Assembly: GCA_947396885.1 (NCBI GenBank)
Contig: OX377201.1
Span: forward strand, 3,639,879-3,703,878
Length of the DNA: 64,000 nucleotides
Direction of reading: 5' to 3'
Source: Heligmosomoides polygyrus polygyrus
Lineage: Eukaryota; Nematoda; Chromadorea; Rhabditida; Heligmosomidae
Made by a program: the position numbers and the translations under genes. Shown in pieces: positions 42,001 through 48,995 of this stretch; the first letter of the stretch is position 1, and each line of letters begins with the position of its first letter. A model generated the notes under the pieces. It was not told the DNA's origin. It did not search any database and saw only the letters and a list, made by a program, of their open reading frames with translations.

Positions 42001-43213
42001 ACAGCGAATGCAAAGGCAGCCTTATTTCCTCTTTGTGATTACAGATCCGAGCCTTATTTGTTTTCATATTAGCAATGGACGGGACTGCAGGGGCTGAATT
42101 CATCAACGACTAACCCGCGGGTATATAGAGATACCCATGATAAAGCATGCGTCTCTGACTCTTGCGTTATCTCTACATGACTAGTATCTTATCTGTATTC
42201 ATTATACCCCGCATTCCCCGTGGGTTTAATTGTTGGTAATCCGGCCCCAAAATGAAGACAGTTTTAGCACGGGTGCGCTAGTGGGCCCACATTCCGGAGT
42301 TCCTCCTTCTGCCCTATTTTGTTCTCTCCTCCGTGCGAGCGGAGGAGAGCACACAACAGGGTTTTCAAGGTTTTTCGAGATTTCAAGGCTTATGCCCTGG
42401 CTAACCTCTGCTGCAGACTAGAGGCGGCGAAGTAGTGCGCATCGATAAGAGGCGGAGTCTCTGCGTCTCTTATCAGCGCGCGCTATTTCGCAAGGCCTTG
42501 GGCAATTCGAACTTATTATAACGGACTTATAAGGCATTTCCGCAGAAAACGAGTATGATATCCGTTCTTCCCATGGCAGACTACCCCTAGTAGACCTATT
42601 TTGAAGAGGATTGAGTGGGTACCATATGTACAGTACCGTTATGTGCACCTCAACCCCGGACTAGGATAGAATCTATTTTTGTTCCAAAAGCTTTGGGAAG
42701 AATAGGTGTCTCATATGTACTTGGCGAGCTCATGCCCATATTGCACCGGTAAGGCATCTCACATGGGTAACTTATGGTTAGATCAGCCAGGCCGCGTAGT
42801 TCCTATATTTTCCTCATTCTGTAATTGTTCTGCGAGCATGTGTAATCTGGGGCCAGATTCATCAACGACTTACAGAGATTTGACAAAGAAATTCCAGCGG
42901 AAACTCCTGAAAAAAAAACGTGAATTAACGCGACTTATCAACAAGCGCTATGGTGAAATGTTGGCGTAATCAAATTTGCCGCTGTAATTTCTCTGTCAAA
43001 TCTCTGTAAGTCGTTGATCGATCCGGCCCCTGGATGCAGGCACCAGCCCGCTAAGTACCATCTGAGAGTGAAAAATTGGTTTCAAATTAAGAGAAGCATA
43101 CTTGAGCTAACGAAATCTGCAAACGACGGTCCATCTTTCAGTCTTGCCTTGGAATCTGCCGCAGATGAATATGCCCGTAGTGGCTGCACTACATACCGTG
43201 TCCTTTGAAGCAT
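30086..43213 (-). CDS. LIAS: Lipoyl synthase, mitochondrial, complete in ten exons (364 aa)
   Basis: Radical-SAM enzyme that inserts two sulfur atoms into octanoyl groups on 2-oxoacid dehydrogenases and the glycine cleavage H protein. Exons, 5' to 3' on the minus strand: 43213-43102, 40660-40563, 40505-40420, 40367-40272, 38255-38136, 38071-37934, 36951-36854, 35811-35729, 30416-30301 and 30233-30086. Phases agree throughout and total 1,095 bp. Residues 1-30 ([17 protein letters not shown]) are basic and hydroxylated, as in a mitochondrial presequence; [10 protein letters not shown] follows. The auxiliary cluster cysteines are C95-x4-C100-x5-C106 ([18 protein letters not shown]). The radical-SAM motif is C126-x3-C130-x2-C133 ([11 protein letters not shown]). 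RSSY at 339-342 supplies the Ser ligand. No catalytic residue is missing. Introns reach 5.3 kb and carry RTE, maT and TIR elements. A minus-strand TTATAG 18 bp before the ATG may be a spliced-leader acceptor. Confidence 0.96.
30434..32600. other. LIAS intron 8: GC-rich repeat mosaic
   Basis: No host exon was found. Around 30735-30775 and 31555-31640 there are minus-strand pieces of the tRNA-derived SINE (ACTCTACTTCTACTGGAGG, GACTTGCCAGCCAATGGATA). Between them is GC-rich sequence with several overlapping open frames and no recognisable protein. Confidence 0.5.
32600..32765 (-). pseudogene. Non-LTR (RTE-like) polyprotein C-terminal tail fragment
   Basis: The minus-strand frame reads [20 protein letters not shown], the conserved tail block found after the reverse transcriptase in RTE-type elements. 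Only this fragment is present. It differs from the RTE copy at 32930-35213, so it is a separate family or subfamily. Confidence 0.6.
32930..35213 (+). mobile_element. RTE-type non-LTR retrotransposon, 5' truncated
   Basis: It starts inside the endonuclease domain ([25 protein letters not shown]). The reverse transcriptase follows ([60 protein letters not shown]), then the tail ([26 protein letters not shown]). It ends in TATCAAAGTAAGTAAGTT, an RTE-style short tandem tail. Frameshifts near 34010 and 34405 and an FTDD in place of FADD make it inactive. It lies in LIAS intron 8, antisense to LIAS. A second copy is at 51110-52469. Confidence 0.92.
33015..35207 (+). pseudogene. RTE endonuclease/reverse transcriptase, two frameshifts
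   Basis: Open pieces 33015-34040, 34009-34407 and 34404-35207 follow one another in different frames and together cover endonuclease C-terminus, reverse transcriptase and C-terminal domain. The SDH triad segment of the endonuclease is intact ([10 protein letters not shown]). The reverse transcriptase active site reads FTDD. The protein would be made only in pieces. Confidence 0.88.
35330..35607 (+). mobile_element. tRNA-derived SINE copy
   Basis: AGTGCAGTCGGAGGAGGCGC resembles the head, and the tail GAATGCGCGGCGTGTC ends with TTTACCCTTTATCC. The middle matches in the CGCAAGACATTGTGTGGCCA block. Confidence 0.72.
35903..36836 (+). mobile_element. maT (DD37D) transposon, internally damaged
   Basis: 934 bp with inverted ends of more than 40 bp (TACAGGGTGAACCAAAATAA), flanked by TA. 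Plus-strand pieces encode the C-terminal half of a maT/Tc1-mariner transposase: [15 protein letters not shown] in one frame, then [16 protein letters not shown] and [16 protein letters not shown] in another. The middle acidic residue of FQQDSAP is Asn here, and its spacing to the last Asp is 37. The N-terminal domain is missing. It lies in LIAS intron 7, its right end only 17 bp from the splice donor of LIAS exon 7. Confidence 0.88.
36035..36550 (+). pseudogene. maT transposase fragment
   Basis: 171-codon open piece. The first 90 codons read out of frame and the last 80 hold the recognisable catalytic C-terminus ([35 protein letters not shown]). Asn replaces the second catalytic Asp. The tail continues in another frame after 36550 ([15 protein letters not shown]). 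Confidence 0.8.
37150..37432 (+). mobile_element. tRNA-derived SINE copy
   Basis: Head GGGAGCGCAGCTGGAGAAGG, B-box-like GGTTTCTGGTTCGAGTTCC, and tail GTAGAACGCGTAGAGCATCC. Confidence 0.75.
37619..37644 (+). ncRNA. Hammerhead-ribozyme-like core (solo)
   Basis: CTGAAGA, then GGGCTTAAAGTCC (a five-pair stem-loop), then GAAAC reproduces the conserved core and stem II of a hammerhead. AATAAAG 22 bases upstream matches the base order seen in the Penelope-like arms. Stems I and III are not obvious, so catalytic activity is uncertain. Confidence 0.45.
37698..37863 (-). repeat. GC-rich repeat (GAGTGGCGTTCTA ends), minus copy
   Basis: GGAGCGTTCTACCTCCTCGT at the left and GTAGAACGCCACTCC at the right are inverse-like ends. 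Two plus-orientation copies lie at 43797-43960 and 45278-45430. Confidence 0.75.
38485..39740. mobile_element. 1.25-kb TIR element, uninterrupted copy
   Basis: Ends GCAGGGTGCCTCAAAAATG and the inverse ATTTTTGGGACACCCTGTA. About in the middle a plus-strand frame (39053-39286) reads [20 protein letters not shown], which looks like a helix-turn-helix of a transposase, but it is short. It lies in LIAS intron 4. Confidence 0.8.
39830..40010. repeat. Degenerate GGATAATTCG / ATCCGAAT simple repeat
   Basis: Variants of TTGGATAATTCGAAC and CGGATATCCGAA recur. The composition is like the TTCGAA-rich arms at 59.4 and 62.4 kb, but the unit is different. Confidence 0.6.
40829..41036. repeat. Poly-G element end and TTTATACT-type fold-back
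   Basis: TATCCTAGTCGGGGGGGGGG at 40833 is a single poly-G-family end. GGCCCCGTTCATATTTCCGA (about 40916) and GTCGAAGTATAAACGGGCCC (about 41034) form a fold-back inside LIAS intron 1. Confidence 0.65.
42858..43021. mobile_element. 150-bp palindromic MITE, copy 4
   Basis: TTCATCAACGACTTACAGAG and the inverse CTGTAAGTCGTTGATCGA. It lies in LIAS intron 1, about 80 bp from exon 1. Confidence 0.85.
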
Positions 43214-43231
43214 CTCTGATATCTCGCAGAC
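43214..43231 (-). promoter_or_regulatory. LIAS 5' UTR and probable trans-splice acceptor
   Basis: On the minus strand TTTCTTATAG precedes 18 bases of leader and then the LIAS start codon. Confidence 0.5.
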
Positions 43232-43796
43232 CTATAAGAAAGTAAGTGAAGGCAGAATTGAGCACATGAGTCATTTCTCCGCAAACTATAGCGCACCTGG
43301 ACCAATGCTCTCTTCTTAAAAGTTCAAAACAATTGAGAAATAGGGATTCAACATCATTTTATCAGTTGTGTGCATTATTCCGTGTGGTGGAGCTGTTGTG
43401 CAAAAGTGCGTCAAAGCAGCCGTTTCAAAGAAACCGTTGCGCGGGAGGTGAAGTCTTCCTCCGATATTTCTAAACCTTCGCATCAAGGAGGTAAGTAGGG
43501 TTTAATTTCATACCTTTTTACGGTGAAGGGTCTTTTGCGACGCAAATCAGGTCGAGGGGAGGGGGTCACCTCCTGCTCAATGGTTGTCCTCCTTGGTAAG
43601 AAGGCACGCATGTATGGAAGTACATCATGAATGGCCTACCTCAGTTCACTGTAGGAGGAGAACACACCAGTGCTGCATAAAAATTCCGGTTTCAAAAGGC
43701 TCAAAATGTGATGTGGGGATCACTCCCCCCCCCCCCGCCCGACTGTATTTGCGCCCCTTTTGCATATTAAGGTCTCTTCAGTGCAAGTCTAGAGAG

Positions 43797-43960
43797 CGGC
43801 GGAGTGGCGTTCTAACCCCCGCCCTTTAAACAGAGGCGTGGCAAATGTCTGCGTCTCCACTATCTCGTAAGGCAGCCACTGGACTCTCGAGCAAGCCCAG
43901 GGGGTTGGAGGTGGGCGGGCAAGGGGGACGAGGGGGTAAAACGCTCGTCCCCCCTAGAGA
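43797..43960 (+). repeat. GC-rich repeat (GAGTGGCGTTCTA ends), plus copy
   Basis: Shares CCCGCCCTTTAAACAGAGGC, GGCAAATGTCTGCGTCTCCA and CTCTCGAGCAAGCCCAGGGG with 45278-45430. Confidence 0.8.
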
Positions 43961-44382
43961 GCGGCTTAGCTTCGTTCTGCTTCATATCATCCAGAGAATT
44001 GGTTTAAAAACACAGAATGTAAGTGTGAAGGACGAAAAAATTGCTGGTGCAATCCCAAGGCGGGGGCCACCTCATAGTCACTTGTAAATATGCAGAATTT
44101 GAAGATAAGCTCGCATCATACAACAGCGGATCCCGTCGCCGGAATGTTGAAAAAATTTAGTTATAAAGGCATGAAAAGGCTGCATCAGACCAGGTGCTCC
44201 CCCCCCCCCCGTATTGGGATTGCTGGTTTCCTTAACTAGATTCTCGTGTCTAGATTATGTTAAGGACAAAGAACGACGTTAATCAGTCCCGTTTGGGATG
44301 TGGAACGCATTCTACTTCTACTAGATGTCGAGGAGGCAGTCTGATTGCTGTTACAGGATGTTTTGTTGCGATCGAAACTCTT

Positions 44383-44452
44383 GCACCAGGCGGGACTCGA
44401 ACCCGCATCTTCTGCTTTCCGGGCAGCGATGTTCGCCTTACACCACCGGCGC
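44383..44452 (-). pseudogene. tRNA-like sequence with GGA at anticodon position
   Basis: On the minus strand a cloverleaf can be drawn. Acceptor GCGCCGG/CTGGTGC, D stem GTG/CAT, anticodon stem CTGC/GCAG with loop CCGGAAA, T arm GCGGGTTCGAGTCCCGC. C instead of T at position 33 and lack of a long variable arm for a Ser-type anticodon argue against function. The sister is at 21143-21216. Confidence 0.5.
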
Positions 44453-44486
44453 TGTTTGACCGCACGTAAAATCGATGGCCGTTGTT

Positions 44487-45266
44487 CCTTGACGGTTGGC
44501 TGGCGTTTGAATCGGCCATTGGCGCGAAAATTTCGCGTTGGCGCTGGAGCACGGAAACCAATGCTCTTGTCAGTGCGGTCTAATTCTTCGATGGTTATAC
44601 GGTAAGCGACGACCATGACACATATTTTCCTCTATTCGTCGATCCTTCAGGCCATCCAGGCTATGGATTCCCCTGCATTGCTCCCTACTTCTCTTCTCGC
44701 TCGTCCTAGAGTCCGGACAGCGAAACACTCGACACCTCTACTGCGACCGGTAGCTCCTTTCGTCGCTCAAGGGAGCTCGCGGCAAGATTCTGCGCTCTTC
44801 GAGCGCAGAACCAGGCTAGGGAAGGGACTCCGGGGTGTGTGAGATCCAAGCTGTAGGTGTGGAAGCTCCTTTCGTCGCTCAGTGGAAGCTCGCGGCAAGG
44901 TTCTGCTCGAAGAGCGGCGAAACGCATACGGCTGGAAAAATGCGCAAAAAATGCCCCAAAATTGCGTACGCGCCGAAGCCCTCGAACTCCAAGTAGTAAG
45001 CTGAAATGTAAGTATGCCACAACGCAGTAGAACCGAACCCCCGACCTCCCTTGCATGAAGCGACGCCACTTCTTCCACTGCAGCACGACCCGCTTGCCCG
45101 TTGTGCCATCGCGGGCGCACAAGACATTGATCGATTGTCAATGTGGAGCCGACGCGCGATCTCTAAGCTAGGAGGGCGCAGACAGCAAGAGATTACGTGC
45201 TCCAGCGCCAACGCGCGCTTGACTTTCGCGCCAATGGCCGATTCAAACGCCAGCCAACCGTCAAGG
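44487..45266. mobile_element. 780-bp element with TIRs CCTTGACGGTTGGCTGGCGT
   Basis: CCTTGACGGTTGGCTGGCGT and its inverse close the element; the match runs more than 40 bp. It contains in minus orientation the tRNA-like segment seen at 29303-29370 (about 45030-45115). Confidence 0.8.
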
Positions 45267-45277
45267 TTCAACTTCGG

Positions 45278-45430
45278 CGGAGTGGCGTTCTATCCTCCGC
45301 CCTTTAAACAGAGGCGTGGCAAATGTCTGCGTCTCCACTATCTCGTAAGGCAGCCACTAGACTCTCGAGCAAGCCCAGGGGGTTGGGGGTGGGCGGGCCA
45401 GGGGGACGAGGGGATAGAACGCTCGACCCC
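45278..45430 (+). repeat. GC-rich repeat (GAGTGGCGTTCTA ends), plus copy
   Basis: Near-identical to 43797-43960, starting GGCGGAGTGGCGTTCTAT and ending GGGGATAGAACGCTCG. Confidence 0.8.
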
Positions 45431-45702
45431 CTTCAACTTCCACCCGTAAAATCCGCGATATCCCAAGTCTGATTGCGTATTCGGTCTATACAGTGACTTG
45501 GGTGGGTGGGTGGGGGGGTGGGCTAGCTAATGGACAGTCACTATCATACATTTTGTAGACCAGTCTCGTGCCAATTCACCGACCGCGGAGGGATGTAAGG
45601 TTTTCATGACACCATTCTACTATCACAACTCCAGAAGTTCACCGAAACCTCGCCCATGGACTTATTTGGGGTGCTGATCACGAATCTAACATCAGCGTTA
45701 AC

Positions 45703-45830
45703 CCTAGTTTATACTTGCGCCTCGTGGCGGCGCGGCATCACGATCGCCATAGATATCCATTTTTGGCGCCGCTCGGTCGATGTCTATCCCGACCATCGCA
45801 GCGGCGCAAGTATAAACCAGGGCTTACGCT
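45703..45830. mobile_element. Fold-back, AGTTTATACTTGCGCC ends
   Basis: CCCTAGTTTATACTTGCGCC and GGCGCAAGTATAAACCAGGG are inverse. It is closely related to 53595-53733. Confidence 0.85.
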
Positions 45831-45839
45831 GAGGTGCAG

Positions 45840-47060
45840 CAGATCACGGAGGGTACGGATGACTAAGGCTGTCGATATCGGGATCATCCATAATCATCGA
45901 TTTCGCCCAAACTTCACTCAGGAGGGGGGAGGTCAATTTAAGTGCAGATCACGAGTCTGACATCCGTTTTTGGTATTACGCTGGAGTACGGAAGATTACG
46001 GTAGGTGCTGGTAAGGAACACTTCAGAATATTGCTGGATGTACATTGAATATCTGAAGAAGCTAAGCGTAGAATCATTTGCAGTGTAACTACAGAGGAAC
46101 ATCTCTACCTCACCGGCTAAGATAAAACTGTCAGATGTGGAAGAGATACCGGGTGGACTCTCTCTGGACTTGGATCAATATTAGTTCGCCTGCTAAGAAA
46201 GGAGTCGCTGAAGAAATTGCTTGAAATTTCATCACTAAACTGTGCGCGGCACTTCTAAAGGGGATTGCGGCACTATTGTACTTTCGAAACTCCAGAGGTC
46301 GAGGAGAGGTCGAAAAATTTTTTCGCCCAAGCTTCGCCTGGGGAGCTTATTTGGGGTGCTGTTCACGGACCTGTCATCCTTTTTTTTTTGAAATTTCGGC
46401 CGATTACGGTAGGTTACGGTTAAGGCTGCCTAGGTCATAATCACCGATTTCGCCCAAACTTCGCCAGGGGCCATTTGGGGTGCTGATTACGAACCTGACA
46501 TCAGTTCTTCGTTTTACGCTGGAGTTTGGGCGAGATCGGTGACCATTACCTTAGTCATCCGTACCTAGCGTAACCTACCGTATTTCAGCGTAAAACGAAA
46601 AGCGTATGTCAGATTTATGATCAGCACTCCAAATAACCCTCGAGACGAAATTTGGACGAATGATGATCGACGATTATCACCTCGATATCCTTACAACACA
46701 AACGAAAACAAACAAAACACAAACAGCACAAAAAGGCTATATTTGCTTATTAAAAGCAAGCTTTAGTCGCTCGTAACTACCGTAATCTACAGTACTCCAG
46801 CGTAAAACGGATGTCAGATTCGCGATCAGCTTCCTAAATAACTCCCCTAGGCAAAGTTTGAACGGAATCGGTGATTATGACCTCGACAGCCTTAGTCACA
46901 CGTACCTACCGTCAGCTACCGTAATCGGCCGAGATTTCAAAAACGGATGTCAGATTCGTAATCAGCACCCCAAATAACCCCCTAGGCGAACTTTGGGCAA
47001 AAATTTTTTTCGACCTCTCCTAGACCTCTGGAGTCCCGAAAGTACAATAGTGCCGTGGAT
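45840..47060. repeat. Cluster of GGGTGCTGATCACGAA-type repeats in both orientations
   Basis: Blocks like TTATTTGGGGTGCTGATC, CTGACATCCGTTTT and CGATTACGGTAGGTTACG recur four to six times, sense then antisense, with a switch near 46540. Similar blocks occur at 1.7, 2.4, 5.1, 5.8, 9.7, 49.3 and 60.9 kb. I see no coding sequence. Confidence 0.75.
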
Positions 47061-47125
47061 TGCTTAAGATCATTAGGTCCCTCAGCTTCGTATTGGTATA
47101 TTTCTCAGTGACTATGCTTGTAATG

Positions 47126-47420
47126 GGTGCGAGTAGCGTAGTCGGAAAAGGTGCCGGCTGTCGCGTGCACCCGATACGAGGTTCGTGGTTTGGATTTCCC
47201 GCCCAGGCCAACCAAGGCTACCATCGCTGCGTGGTCGGCGAATTGGTACCAGACTTGTCTGGGATGAATAGCGCGCTGAGTTGTTCATCGGCTGGTCACC
47301 GTAAATCACTATATGGCCAAATACGCATTCAAATCGCCTCCACGAACTTCCCATAGAGGTAGAATGCGTGGCGCATCCCAAAAGGGATTCAGTAACGCCG
47401 GCCTTTGTACTTTATCATTT
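47126..47420 (+). mobile_element. tRNA-derived SINE, nearly full copy
   Basis: GTGCGAGTAGCGTAGTCGGA head, GCACCCGATACGAGGTTCGT segment, and tail AGAATGCGTGGCGCATCCCA. It lies upstream of the Penelope-like fragment. Confidence 0.82.
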
Positions 47421-47773
47421 ATTCTTGTCAAATATTCATTGTCAGCAACTCACACCTCGAGTCCTTCTTCAGGTCAGATACAGTCATGTTGCATATCTTT
47501 ATTGCCCAAGAACAGAAGAAGAACAACTGAATCACTACAGACCAGAGTTTCGCAGTTCCAAAGAGGGTCATCAAAGACTTTAAGGGGTGCCTAGTTTTAT
47601 TTATCTTTTATTAGTTATTTTTTATTTTATTTTATTTTATTTATTATTATTCATATTAATTATTTTTTATTCCATGTTCGACTCTCGATGAACCGTGGCA
47701 TCTTTGATGTTGCTATAGACGAGTAGTTTGTTCAGCGTAGCCAAGATTGGTACAACTCTTTATTGCGGCTTAC

Positions 47774-47798
47774 GTTTCGGCCTCGTCGCCTTCTTCAG
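47774..47798 (-). ncRNA. Hammerhead-ribozyme-like core, left Penelope arm
   Basis: On the minus strand: CTGAAGA, AGGCGACGAGGCC (stem-loop), GAAAC. Core bases agree with the hammerhead consensus CUGANGA...GAAA. Confidence 0.55.
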
Positions 47799-48075
47799 AG
47801 CCTGAAAAAGTCAAAGTCATCTGAGAAACTATCCTCCCCAATGCCATTTCATTCAGCAGGAACCCATCCAGAAGGCTGAGAGAACACGAAAACAATTCCG
47901 TAAGAAGTCGAAAAACATGGCTGACCTTAGATGCGGACAAAAGGCGTCCACTGTCACCCTGGTTGGACGAAAGATGGGTGAATGAGCTTAGAGCCCTTGG
48001 AACCACCCGCCTTAAGGGACGAACGGGTCATGACCCAGAGGTCAAAACCCTCTATCCCAAAACCCTGTCTAACGT

Positions 48076-48407
48076 CTGGTGTGGTGTACCTGATCAGATG
48101 TACGAAGTGAGAAGAGGATTATGTGGGAGAAACAGGTAGACCCTTGTGCGTAAGGATCAAAGAGCACTTGGACGGATTGCGCAGGTCCCATATCTCTACG
48201 CCCTTGGGCGAGCACAGGGTGCGGCGGCACGCGAACAGCTGTTTCGGCGTGGAGGTCAATATCCTTGGACGTGAAGATGAGGATTCGGCGCACCGAACTC
48301 TCGAGGCGCTGTTAATTGCGGTGAAGACCCCGCAGATCAAGAGGAAGGACGAGTGCTTGACTGTGATCCAAGAGCTGGAGTCGTTCGTCGCCCTCTGCGG
48401 GTTTTGA
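48076..48407 (+). pseudogene. GIY-YIG endonuclease domain of a Penelope-like element
   Basis: Starting just before the ATG-initiated frame (48123), the translation reads VYLIRCTK, stop, EEDYVGETGRPLCVRIKEHL. This is the GIY-YIG core: the VYL and YVG pair, then R and a KEHL block. Further on are STPLGEHRVRRH, EALLIAVKTPQIKR and a C-terminal LESFVALCGF, stop. A TGA stands where a Cys of the CxxC zinc-like motif is normally found, so the domain is interrupted. The rest is open for 95 codons. Such nucleases nick target DNA for Penelope-like retroelements. The neighbouring inverted arms support this reading rather than a host repair nuclease. Confidence 0.75.
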
Positions 48408-48650
48408 CCTCTGGGTCGTGATCCGTTAGGCCTCTAAGGCGGGTGGTCCCAAGGGCTCTAAGCTCATTCACCTATCTTTCGTCCAGCCAGGGTGACGGTG
48501 GACGCCTTTTGTCCACATCTAAGGTTAGCCATGTTTTTCGACTTCTTACGGCATCGTTTTCGTAGTCTCTTAGCCTATTGGATGGGTTCCTGCAGAATGA
48601 AACGGCATTTGGAAGGGTAGTTTCTCAGATGACTTTGACTTTTCCAGGCT

Positions 48651-48675
48651 CTGAAGAAGGCGACGACGCCGAAAC
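48651..48675 (+). ncRNA. Hammerhead-ribozyme-like core, right Penelope arm
   Basis: CTGAAGA, then AGGCGACGACGCC (perfect GGCG/CGCC stem, ACGA loop), then GAAAC and GTAAGCCGCAATAAAG. All core positions I can check match. Stems I and III were not resolved. Confidence 0.58.
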
Positions 48676-48782
48676 GTAAGCCGCAATAAAGAGTTGTACC
48701 AATCTCGGCTACGCTGAACAAACTACTCGTCTATAGCAATTTTTTATTTATTTTTTTATCATTTTGGACCTGAAGAAGGACC

Positions 48783-48931
48783 TAAAGGCCCCCACGGAGT
48801 TCTGCGGCAACGCCGCTCGCCGCTATGGTTAAGGATAGGGCAGGGACGCCGCCGGCGGTGAGCTCTGCGTCTCTGCCCTATGGTTAAGCAGAGGGCCGCG
48901 GCGCTGCCGCAGAACTCTGTGGGGGCCTTAA
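48783..48931. mobile_element. GC-rich fold-back element, copy 2
   Basis: Near-identical to 6553-6700. It ends 34 bp before the acceptor that precedes the ORC5 start codon. Confidence 0.85.
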
Positions 48932-48954
48932 GACTCGAAGGGCTGTCAGTAGTT

Positions 48955-48995
48955 CACTATTTCAGGATTAACCATTGGGAAGAGGAAGGTGGCAA
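48955..48995 (+). promoter_or_regulatory. Probable trans-splice acceptor and 5' UTR of ORC5
   Basis: TTCACTATTTCAG ends at 48965, followed by 30 bases and an in-frame ATG. A second TTTCAG ends at 49046 inside the same open frame, so a shorter form starting at 49071 is possible. Confidence 0.5.

Larger units (their letters stand above)
47710..48739 (+). mobile_element. Penelope-like element fragment: GIY-YIG domain between inverted arms
   Basis: The arms begin TTGCTATAGACGAGTAG and end with the exact inverse, and are inverse over about 340 bp each (AGTTGTACCAATC, AGCTCATTCACC, GGGTTTTGACCTCTGGGT). Between them lies a GIY-YIG nuclease domain. Each arm contains CTGAAGA, a GGCG-loop-CGCC stem and GAAAC, as in the hammerhead-bearing terminal repeats of Penelope-like elements. 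The reverse transcriptase is absent. The right arm ends about 220 bp upstream of the ORC5 5' end. Confidence 0.75.
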
